From: Pseudomonadales bacterium
Lineage (GTDB): Bacteria > Pseudomonadota > Gammaproteobacteria > Pseudomonadales > Azotimanducaceae
Assembly: GCA_029251375.1 (NCBI GenBank)
Contig: JAQXDL010000046.1
Coordinates: 30,580-94,579, forward strand
Length of the DNA stretch: 64,000 nt
Reading direction: 5' to 3'
The notes beneath the pieces are model-generated. The model did not search any database and was not told the origin of the DNA. It worked only from the letters and a program-made list of their open reading frames with translations. A program made the translations under genes and the position numbers. Every line of letters starts with the position of its first letter. Within the stretch, counting starts at the first letter, position 1. Below are positions 37,980-45,334 of this stretch, piece after piece.

Positions 37980-39305
37980 TCAGCGTTTGTATGATCCTAG
38001 AAAACGACTGAGCCAATAGAAAATCAAACCCGAAGCAATCACGACTAAACCCACTGCAGCTTCTTCTGGCCGGTGCTTAACAATAAAGAATAAAGTCCAA
38101 AGCATGATCCCCATGTATATCAATGGCGTTACCGGATATCCCCATGTCAGGTAAGACACTTTTTTGTTTTCTTCATCGGTGCTGCGAAATCTAAGCACAA
38201 AAACACCTAAAACAGCGATCAACGTATTGAACCCCATAATGAAACCAGAAAAAACCAGCACCGATTCAAATGACGACGTGACGATGAAGATGATAGTGAT
38301 AATCGCCTGCATATTAATCGCACGAGCCGGCACGCCCTTGGCATTCATTGCCGCCAACCATTCGAACAAGCGAAAATCTTCACCTACAACCTGCAGCACA
38401 CGCGGCCCCGCCATCACCATCGCGCTGACGGTCGAAATCAACAGCAAAGACAATGTTATACCCATCAGCATTGCGCCACTGGGACCAAAACTCGCCTGCG
38501 CGACGATCACGCCGATATCTATCTGACCGGCCATATCAGCCATCGGCGCGGCATAAAGAAAGATGGCATTAAGGACAAGATACAGGACCATCACCAACAC
38601 AGTACCCAACAACATAACTCGGGGGATGTTTCTTTGCGGTTCTTCAATTTCATTGGTGATGTAGGTGACAGCGTTCCAGCCGGTGTAGGCGTAGTTCACG
38701 TAGATCAAAGACACGGCAAACGCACCGCCGGAGATTAACGCCCAATCACCGGCGACGGGCAGAAAATTCAAACTCTGTGGTGTTTCAACCGAGAAATATA
38801 CTGCACCACAAAAAATCACAATGAGCACAACCTTGATCAGGGTAAAGATCGTTTGGAAACGGCTACTGGTCTCTCGACTAAAGCCATGGGTGAAAGTTAA
38901 AAACAGCACTAAACCAACTGCCAGTGCTTTTTCATGCAAGGTAACCACACCTGACACGGCCGAGCTTAGGTAGCCCGCAAATGTCATCGCAGCCAATGCC
39001 GTCGGCGCAGCAAAACCTACTGTCGCCGAAACCCAGCCGGAAATGAAACCCGCGGCGGGGTGATAGGTCTCTCGCAAAAAATGGTATTCACCGCCGGAAC
39101 GCGGCAATCGGGCACACAGCTCGGCATAGCTTAGCGCGCCACAAAGGGCAGCTAACCCCCCAACAAGCCACAGCAGCATCAAAGGAAAAACCGATTGAAT
39201 ATCTAGCAACTGGTAGCCCAAACTCGTGAACACGCCTGTGCCAATCATGTTCGCGACAACAACTGCTATGGCCGTATTGGGTGTAAACCGTGAAGAGGTT
39301 GTCAT
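37980..39305 (-). CDS. APC family amino-acid permease
   Basis: 441 residues with about twelve hydrophobic segments. The helix 1 motif 'VANMIGTGVFTSLGY' and 'LCARLPRSGGEYHFLRETY' are characteristic of the APC superfamily, and 'NYAYTGWNAVTYITNEIEEP' marks the LAT/YfnA-like branch. Substrate unknown. The M20 peptidase starts 15 bp downstream of its stop and is probably co-transcribed. Confidence 0.9.
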   Translation of the reverse strand: MTTSSRFTPNTAIAVVVANMIGTGVFTSLGYQLLDIQSVFPLMLLWLVGGLAALCGALSYAELCARLPRSGGEYHFLRETYHPAAGFISGWVSATVGFAAPTALAAMTFAGYLSSAVSGVVTLHEKALAVGLVLFLTFTHGFSRETSSRFQTIFTLIKVVLIVIFCGAVYFSVETPQSLNFLPVAGDWALISGGAFAVSLIYVNYAYTGWNAVTYITNEIEEPQRNIPRVMLLGTVLVMVLYLVLNAIFLYAAPMADMAGQIDIGVIVAQASFGPSGAMLMGITLSLLLISTVSAMVMAGPRVLQVVGEDFRLFEWLAAMNAKGVPARAINMQAIITIIFIVTSSFESVLVFSGFIMGFNTLIAVLGVFVLRFRSTDEENKKVSYLTWGYPVTPLIYMGIMLWTLFFIVKHRPEEAAVGLVVIASGLIFYWLSRFLGSYKR

Positions 39306-39408
39306 ACTTTTATCATCAAACTTTTTCGTACATTAAATGTCACAGGCTACCCGTCACCGCATTGCGTTCAATGCGCGAGATAGGCTTTACCCAGATAAAG
39401 AGTGCGAC

Positions 39409-40893
39409 TCACTCGTTGGTTCTAACTCGACTCACCGCTTGTTGCCAACCCTTGTAGCGGCTGTCCATCAATTCGGCTGAACGCTGTGGCGAAAACTTTT
39501 GCTGTAACTTCCATTTCGACTTCAGGTCATCCAAAGATTCGAAAATACCGACTTGTAATCCCGCCAAGAAACACGCGCCTAAAGCCGTCGTTTCAATCAC
39601 CTCGGGACGATCAACTTCAACCTGCAACGTGTCAGCTAAGTACTGAATAACCCAATTGTTTTCGACCATACCACCATCGACCCGCAGTACATTTGTCTTA
39701 ATACCGTCTGAACTCATTGCCTCAAGTAAATCTTTGGTTTGATAACACACGGATTGTAACGTTGCGGTGACGATTTCATTTACGCCCGAGTCTCGCGTCA
39801 TGCCAAGCAATGCACCTCTTGCATCTGCATCCCAATAAGGAGCGCCTAAACCGGTAAACGCTGGCACCAGATAAACCCCCGCTGAATCCTCAGTCGCCTC
39901 CGCAATGGCTTCGGTCTCAGCCGCGTGAGAAATCATCTTAAGACTATCACGCAACCATTGCACCGCAGCACCGGCAACAAAAATACTTCCCTCGAGGGCA
40001 TAAGTCACTTTGCCATTGAGCCGGTAACCTACGGTCGTTAACAGCTTATTGCTTGACTGCAATGCCTGCTCACCAGTATTCAATATCGCGAAACAACCCG
40101 TGCCATAGGTGCTCTTTAACATACCAGCGTCAAAGCAGCCTTGCCCAAACAGAGCACAATGCTGGTCGCCCGCCATACCTGCAACAGGAATCGACGCGCC
40201 AAATAAATGCTCCGCGGTGTCTCCAAAGGCTGCACTGGAATCCAATACCTCAGGCAATAAAGAACGGGGGATATCCAGTTTTTGCAGCAACTCGTCATCC
40301 CACTGTTGCGTGTGGATATTAAACAGGAGTGTTCTTGATGCATTCGTTGCGTCGGTCTTATGGTTTACGCCTTCGGTCAGTCGCCACAGCAAGAAAGTAT
40401 CAACTGTGCCGAACGCAAGCTCACCTCTTTCTGCCCTATCTCTAACGCCTGGCACATTGTTTAAGATCCATCGCAATTTGGTTCCAGAGAAATAGGGATC
40501 AAGTAGCAGGCCTGTTTTTTGTTTGACGACATCTTCAAAACCCGCTGCTCGCAGGCTATCGCAATAATCCGCTGTTCGACGGTCTTGCCAAACAATCGCT
40601 TGATAGACAACTTCACCGGTGACGCGGTCCCAAACGAGTGTAGTTTCACGCTGATTGGTGATACCTATCGCGGCTATCGAAGCTGCTGGCGTACCCGTTT
40701 CTTTCAAGACATTGCTAACCGAGTCAATCGTGGTTTGCCATATTTCCTCAGGGTCATGCTCAACCCAACCATCATTAGGAAAATGTTGCGTGAATTCTTG
40801 CTGGGAGGTGCCAACAATGTCGCCCGCTTCCGAGAATAAGACGGCACGAGAACTCGTTGTTCCCTGATCGATTGAGATGATAAATTTTGCCAT
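39409..40893 (-). CDS. glpK: Glycerol kinase
   Basis: Phosphorylates glycerol to sn-glycerol-3-phosphate. The 494 residues start '[20 protein letters not shown]' at 40893; the longer frame from 40926 adds nothing conserved. FGGY family features include '[18 protein letters not shown]', '[20 protein letters not shown]' and '[20 protein letters not shown]'. No glpF or glpD is adjacent. Confidence 0.96.
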   Translation of the reverse strand: MAKFIISIDQGTTSSRAVLFSEAGDIVGTSQQEFTQHFPNDGWVEHDPEEIWQTTIDSVSNVLKETGTPAASIAAIGITNQRETTLVWDRVTGEVVYQAIVWQDRRTADYCDSLRAAGFEDVVKQKTGLLLDPYFSGTKLRWILNNVPGVRDRAERGELAFGTVDTFLLWRLTEGVNHKTDATNASRTLLFNIHTQQWDDELLQKLDIPRSLLPEVLDSSAAFGDTAEHLFGASIPVAGMAGDQHCALFGQGCFDAGMLKSTYGTGCFAILNTGEQALQSSNKLLTTVGYRLNGKVTYALEGSIFVAGAAVQWLRDSLKMISHAAETEAIAEATEDSAGVYLVPAFTGLGAPYWDADARGALLGMTRDSGVNEIVTATLQSVCYQTKDLLEAMSSDGIKTNVLRVDGGMVENNWVIQYLADTLQVEVDRPEVIETTALGACFLAGLQVGIFESLDDLKSKWKLQQKFSPQRSAELMDSRYKGWQQAVSRVRTNE

Positions 40894-41225
40894 GTCGGAC
40901 ACTAACTTTGTATGAGACCTGACCATATCAAGCGCATGAAATCAGGTAAACAGTTGCTTACGCTGCTTAACCTCGTCGACGGCAATAACTTTGCCTTACT
41001 TCACTTGGATTGCTATCAATCAAGTCCGTTTAAACGACTGTCTCGGGTGCGGCAAGTCTACCCCAACGGCGATGCTAACAAAGTCATTGGCAAGATCAGG
41101 CTCGAACCGCCGATTCGCCTGAAGAGCAATTTTTTAGGCTGACTAACCCAGCATAGACAGGTATATTCAGGGTCAATTAAACGTCGTCACACAAGCACTA
41201 GCCCTTAGTGGCCCACGGAGAGACC
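40894..41225. other. Intergenic region between glpK and the thioredoxin-fusion gene
   Basis: 332 bp between divergent genes, expected to hold both promoters. No convincing operator, RNA or gene was found. A 76-codon forward frame starts inside the glpK 5' region but has no ribosome-binding site and no recognisable family. GGAGAG (41217-41222) is the likely ribosome-binding site of the next gene. Confidence 0.5.
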
Positions 41226-42797
41226 ATGTCAGATTCCGCACAATTACTCGCGCCATTCAGCCTCACTGACAATAGTGGCGTCGATGTGAGTTTCGATGGC
41301 GCACAACAGACTCTGCTGTGTTTCATCAAAGAAGATTGCCCCACTTGTCGTACCATTGTTCCCGTGTTGAAGGCCCTCGATGCGGCAGGCGTGAACATTG
41401 TCGTGGTTGGACAAACGGTGATAGGCAATAACAAGCTTATTGAAGAGTTCAATCTCTCTTTTCCCATACTCAATGATGAAAAGTTAAAGGTATCTTTCGC
41501 CTACGATATTGAAACAGTGCCGACACTCATTCATGCCGATAAAGACGGCAAGCAGGTTGAACGGCAGGAAGGATTTGTAAAAGCCGACTGGCAGGCTTTG
41601 ACGCAAGGTTTAGTCGACGCCGATCTTGAACTGGACTGGGATAGGCTGCCTGACTGGCGTCCCGGCTGTGGCTCGTTGTCTGTCGACCCGATCATCGCAG
41701 ACAAACTGCGCGCAGAGGCTGAAAACAGCCCGTTAAGAGCACGTAAGATTGAAATAGCACCGGCTGATGACGAATTCGAATTTATGTTCGACCAAGGCTT
41801 CTCTGACGGTTTGCCGATTGTACCGCCGACACCTGAGCGCGTCATCAGGATGCTGTCAGGTACAAGCCGTGACCCGCAGGAGGTGATTGCCAAGGTTGCG
41901 CCCAATCTGGCCGAGGCAACCGTCGAGAAGATAGCCATCAATGCTGTGATGGCGGGTTGTAAGCCCGAGTATTTACCGGTCGTTATCGCCTCCGTGCAAG
42001 CGGCTTGTACCGATGAATTCAATATTCACGGTGTGATGGCTACAACCATGGGTGCTTCACCAGTGATGGTGGTTAACGGACCCATTCGTGAAAAGCTGGG
42101 CATGAACATGAAGTTATCAGCACTCGGCCAGGGCAACCGAGCCAACGCAACTATCGGTCGTGCTTTGCGGCTCGTTATACGCAATATTGGCGGCGCGGTA
42201 CCCGGCGGTACAGAGCGATCTACGCTGGGGAATCCGATGAAATTCACCATGTGTTTTGCCGAGTGGGAAGAGCGCAGCCCTTGGGAGCCATTACATGTCG
42301 AGCGTGGTTTCGAGGCGGATGAGAACGTCGTGACATTGTTTTGCATGACAAGCGGGCCAACATTGATTGCTGATCAAACCTCCCTAGAAGGCTCACAGCT
42401 CGCCAGTAGCATGGCCATGAGCTTGCAGAGTACGCATCATCCTAAATCCTACATGAGTTCAGACACGCTTTTAGTGGTTTGCCCAGAGCATGTTGATACC
42501 ATCATGCGAACCAAAGGCTATACAAAACAGCGCCTCAAAGACGAAATCCTTGAGGCAACGCGAAAACCGACCAGAGAGCTGATTCAAGACGAACAATCAG
42601 GTGTTGGTATTCCAAAAGAGAAATTTGCGTCTATGCCCGAAGCGTTTCAGAATGGGCAACTGACAAAGTTTGCGTCAGCCAAAGATATCCATGTTGTTAT
42701 CGCTGGTTCAGATGCAGGTAAGTTTTCAGGCGCCTTCCACGGCTGGGTAACCGGTCCGGGTGGCTCCATCGTCGTCTCCCAAAAAATAGAGGACTAA
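41226..42797 (+). CDS. Thioredoxin-fold domain fused to a UGSC-associated domain
   Basis: 523 residues, no signal peptide. Residues 1-135 are a thioredoxin/AhpC-like domain with a CPTC active site (Cys38, Cys41) and the cis-Pro loop 'ETVPTLIHADKDGK'. Residues about 140-523 form a domain I cannot name. Its conserved-looking blocks are 'FSDGLPIVPPTPERVIRML', 'AINAVMAGCKPEYLPVVIA', 'MATTMGASPVMVVNGPI', 'GRALRLVIRNIGGAVPGGTE' and 'FHGWVTGPGGSIVVSQKI', with Cys in AGCKPE. The next gene, 3 bp downstream, encodes a UGSC selenoprotein. The pair is likely one functional unit: a CxxC redox domain could reduce the selenol/thiol site (inference). The start is the ATG at 41226 after GGAGAG. Confidence 0.82.
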   Translation: MSDSAQLLAPFSLTDNSGVDVSFDGAQQTLLCFIKEDCPTCRTIVPVLKALDAAGVNIVVVGQTVIGNNKLIEEFNLSFPILNDEKLKVSFAYDIETVPTLIHADKDGKQVERQEGFVKADWQALTQGLVDADLELDWDRLPDWRPGCGSLSVDPIIADKLRAEAENSPLRARKIEIAPADDEFEFMFDQGFSDGLPIVPPTPERVIRMLSGTSRDPQEVIAKVAPNLAEATVEKIAINAVMAGCKPEYLPVVIASVQAACTDEFNIHGVMATTMGASPVMVVNGPIREKLGMNMKLSALGQGNRANATIGRALRLVIRNIGGAVPGGTERSTLGNPMKFTMCFAEWEERSPWEPLHVERGFEADENVVTLFCMTSGPTLIADQTSLEGSQLASSMAMSLQSTHHPKSYMSSDTLLVVCPEHVDTIMRTKGYTKQRLKDEILEATRKPTRELIQDEQSGVGIPKEKFASMPEAFQNGQLTKFASAKDIHVVIAGSDAGKFSGAFHGWVTGPGGSIVVSQKIED

Positions 42798-42800
42798 TAC

Positions 42801-43319
42801 ATGACTACCATTTTGGATCCCACTAACGAGAAGGCTCCTGTCGAGAGACAGCTGGCCGCTAGACACGGAGAGATCTCCGGTCGGCTAGCGATTCTTGACA
42901 TCGCCAAGCCGCGCGGCAACATCTTACTTGATAAGTTTGAAGTACTACTCGCCGAACGATTACCCAATGTAACGATCAATCGTTATCGAAAACCAACCTT
43001 CACCAAGCCAGCACCCGATGCGCTGCGGGCGGAAATAAAGGCAGAAAATGATTTCTTAATCGAAGGCCTCGCTGACTGAGGCTCCTGTACCACGTGCAGT
43101 TTGCATGATACGGTATGGTTCGAAATCCAAGGTATTCCTTCTGTAAGCGTTGCTTCAGAGGAGTTCTCCGAGGCTGCAGACATTCAAGCTAAGGCGCTTG
43201 GATTAAAGGATGCAAAGTGCGTCTTTGTTCAACATCCCATTCAAGATGCTACGGATGATCAAATGAAAGAAAAGGCCGAGGCAGTGTTTAACCAGGTAAT
43301 TTCAGCGCTTACCAAATAA
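42801..43319 (+). CDS. UGSC-family selenoprotein (in-frame UGA = selenocysteine 93)
   Basis: One reading frame of 173 codons interrupted only by TGA at 43077-43079. Before it the protein ends 'FLIEGLAD'; directly after it, in the same frame, comes GSCTTCSLHDTVWFEIQGIP, giving the family motif U-G-S-C. The downstream part 'SVSVASEEFSEAADIQAKAL' and 'KCVFVQHPIQDAT' matches the known UGSC/CGSC family C-terminus, so both halves belong to one conserved protein. The UGSC group was recognised among selenoproteins of marine bacterial metagenomes; its reaction is not known to me. AGAGGA (42788-42793) is the ribosome-binding site. A SECIS-like hairpin starts six bases past the UGA. The selenocysteine machinery (selA, selB, selC, selD) must be elsewhere. 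Confidence 0.87.
43085..43118 (+). promoter_or_regulatory. Bacterial SECIS-like element
   Basis: In RNA, the lower stem is CUGUACC/GGUAUGG (7 pairs, two of them G-U), then an asymmetric internal loop A/AUAC, an upper stem CGUGC/GCAUG (5 pairs, one G-U) and the 5-base loop AGUUU. A GU in the apical loop about 20 bases after the UGA is what bacterial SECIS elements show. It lies wholly within the coding sequence, as bacterial SECIS do. Confidence 0.7.
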
Positions 43320-43333
43320 ACATTCAAATGTGC

Positions 43334-43380
43334 ATTCACCCACTCGACTTAAAATCACTCGACAAGTCGAGTGAGTGAAT
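43334..43380. terminator. Long inverted repeat between convergent genes
   Basis: ATTCACCCACTCGAC (43334-43348) pairs with GTCGAGTGAGTGAAT (43366-43380), 14 of 15 positions. A third TCACTCGAC copy in the loop (43355-43363) could pair with the right arm instead, giving two alternative hairpins. It sits between the selenoprotein gene and the convergent flavoprotein gene, so a bidirectional terminator is likely although no long T-run is present. Confidence 0.6.
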
Positions 43381-43414
43381 CATATTGCGAAACTATCCAC
43401 GGCAACCCAAATCT

Positions 43415-44779
43415 CTAAACGTTTCGGTTCAATATCTTACCGATATGCTGATTGACCATTTTTGCGTTTGGATCTAATTCTTTTTGTACTTCAATAAAAT
43501 CATCTAGGTGTGGATAAAGCTGAGAGAGTTGCTTGTAGCCTAAAGAGTGAACTTTACCCCAATGCGGCCGACCGCCGTACTTCCAAAATATGGGCTCAAT
43601 GACATCAAAATAGGGCTTATAATCGTAACCCGCCATTCGATGGATCGAAATTGATGCCTTCGCCGACCCAGAAAACATACTAAGCCAACTATCGTCCGCT
43701 TCAATGACGCGATATTCCAGCGGAATCAAAGCATCGATGCCTAGCTTGGTCACCGTGTCTAATATTTCTCTGACGCACGCTAAACCATCTTCAACCGGCA
43801 CCGAGTACTCCATCTCATTGAACCGGTCGTTACGTATATTGGTCAATGCAATATACGAGGCCTCTACCGCCTCTGACGGCTCAATCGCCTCAACCAGATA
43901 ATTGATGACAGGACGACGCGCAAAGACCGGCAGGTTCGAAAGCACGCCAAATATATCACCTTGATCTTCTTCAGGTACCGGCGGTTTCAACTCTCCGTCT
44001 GTTTCTTTATGGGCAATGACCAGCGAGAAGTCTGCATGCAGAAACGGCATAAACTCATAATGCTCATATTCAAGGCAACGCTCAGCAAAGCTCTCAATGA
44101 CAGTGTCAGTTTTTTCTACCCATGCCATACTTTTTAGCTTAAAAGGTTTGCGATTTTGAAAGCCTACTTCCGTCAACACACCTAATGCGCCAAGATTTGT
44201 TCGCGCAGCTTGGTATATTTCAGAATTTTTGTCTCGGCTTGCGTTAATCACTTTGCCTTCCGGCGTAACAAGTCGAACGCTAGTAACATAGGCCGAAAGA
44301 GAACCTAAACCTAACCCTGTGCCATGGGTTGAAGTAGCAATCGCACCGCCAATTGTTTGTCGATCGATGTCAGGTAGGTTAATCATCGCTTGGCCAATTT
44401 GATCTAACATCGGCCCTGAGTCACTCAACCGAGTGCCCGCTCGCAGCACGGCCGTTGTCGACGCATCGTCGTAAGCAACTACCCCGCTAAGGTTGTCAAG
44501 CACAACCAACGCGTCATTTGTCGGCACCAATGGCGAAAAGGAATGGCCTGCACCAACCGGTCTTACGCCGCCTGCGTTGCCCTTCATAAAGTCGGCAAGT
44601 TCTTGCTCTGTTTTAGGCGCGAAACGTTGAGCTGGGTTTGACTGTAAATATCCAGACCAGTTTCGCCAAGCTGTCGATGCGTGAGTCGCGGCGGCACCGG
44701 CAGCAAGGGTTTTTCCGAGTGGATTAAACGCGGCGACAAGCAGACTGGATGCCAGCAGTTTACGACGGGTAATACTCAT
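43415..44779 (-). CDS. Exported FAD-dependent sugar-lactone oxidase/dehydrogenase-like protein
   Basis: 454-residue VAO-family flavoprotein resembling L-gulono-lactone or D-arabinono-lactone oxidases. 'PVGAGHSFSP' and 'TIGGAIATSTHGTG' form the FAD-binding domain, and 'YGGRPHWGKVHSLGYKQL' is the conserved ALO C-terminal motif. The N-terminus MSITRRKLLASSLLVAAF is a twin-arginine-type signal, suggesting folded export to the periplasm. Its ATG overlaps the stop of the upstream cytochrome gene (ATGA), so the two are translationally coupled and the cytochrome is the likely electron acceptor. Confidence 0.88.
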   Translation of the reverse strand: MSITRRKLLASSLLVAAFNPLGKTLAAGAAATHASTAWRNWSGYLQSNPAQRFAPKTEQELADFMKGNAGGVRPVGAGHSFSPLVPTNDALVVLDNLSGVVAYDDASTTAVLRAGTRLSDSGPMLDQIGQAMINLPDIDRQTIGGAIATSTHGTGLGLGSLSAYVTSVRLVTPEGKVINASRDKNSEIYQAARTNLGALGVLTEVGFQNRKPFKLKSMAWVEKTDTVIESFAERCLEYEHYEFMPFLHADFSLVIAHKETDGELKPPVPEEDQGDIFGVLSNLPVFARRPVINYLVEAIEPSEAVEASYIALTNIRNDRFNEMEYSVPVEDGLACVREILDTVTKLGIDALIPLEYRVIEADDSWLSMFSGSAKASISIHRMAGYDYKPYFDVIEPIFWKYGGRPHWGKVHSLGYKQLSQLYPHLDDFIEVQKELDPNAKMVNQHIGKILNRNV

Positions 44780-45207
44780 GGCGCGCCTCGCGACATAAAA
44801 TCGATCAGGATCCTGAAATCTGACTCGCTACAGTCCATACAGTATCCGAGTGGCGGCATACGGTTAAGACCTTGCAGTGTGTGCGCTAGCAAGACATCGC
44901 CACCCTGTTGCAAGCGTGGTTGCCAGGCAGCAGTATCACCGATCTTCGGTGCGCCACCCTCGCCGTTGACATGACACAAAGCGCAGCTTCGAACCCATTT
45001 TTGTTGAGCCTGAGCGGTTTCGCTCGCTGTAGGCTGCGACAGCAAAACACTCTGCGGCTCCTTAGTTTCGCAACCTGCCAACGTAATGACAGACAGCAAC
45101 GTGATCGTTTTCACTAACGACAATCGCTTCACACTGTTGCCAGCTGACGTCAAAGCTCGCAGGCTGACAGCCTGTTTGGCGAAACCTTCAAAACAACTTT
45201 CCAACAT
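44776..45207 (-). CDS. Lipoprotein c-type cytochrome
   Basis: 143 residues with one heme-binding motif CALCH and a distal Met in 'LNRMPPLGYCMDC' as candidate sixth ligand, like cytochrome c5-type proteins. A lipobox LAGC ends the signal sequence, so the protein is probably lipid-anchored in the periplasm. Start uncertain: the ATG at 45207 has GGGGA upstream but gives a long n-region; GTG codons at 45129 or 45111 would give a shorter signal. Coupled to the downstream flavoprotein gene. Confidence 0.82.
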   Translation of the reverse strand: MLESCFEGFAKQAVSLRALTSAGNSVKRLSLVKTITLLSVITLAGCETKEPQSVLLSQPTASETAQAQQKWVRSCALCHVNGEGGAPKIGDTAAWQPRLQQGGDVLLAHTLQGLNRMPPLGYCMDCSESDFRILIDFMSRGAP

Positions 45208-45286
45208 GTGTCCCCAACCAAATTATTTGCCTAGCATGCCACTAAAATTCGACTGCACCTAATCTCTTTAGAGATTTGCGGCAAAA

Positions 45287-45312
45287 AAAACGCCGCTAAA
45301 AAGCGGCGTTTT
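45287..45312. terminator. Bidirectional terminator downstream of the TonB receptor gene
   Basis: AAAACGCCGC and GCGGCGTTTT form a perfect 10-bp inverted repeat with loop TAAAAA. The flanking A- and T-runs let it work on either strand; here it ends the minus-strand receptor transcript 23 bases after its stop. Confidence 0.85.
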
Positions 45313-45334
45313 CATCTTTCTAAATGGACCTAAC

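Noticed and set aside
40912..41142. Forward 76-codon frame in the glpK upstream region
   Set aside because: No ribosome-binding site, no recognisable family, lies in a divergent promoter region.
43077..43079. TGA as a true stop or a frameshifted pseudogene
   Set aside because: The frame is unchanged across it, both sides match one protein family, the U-G-S-C motif falls exactly on it and a SECIS-like hairpin follows.
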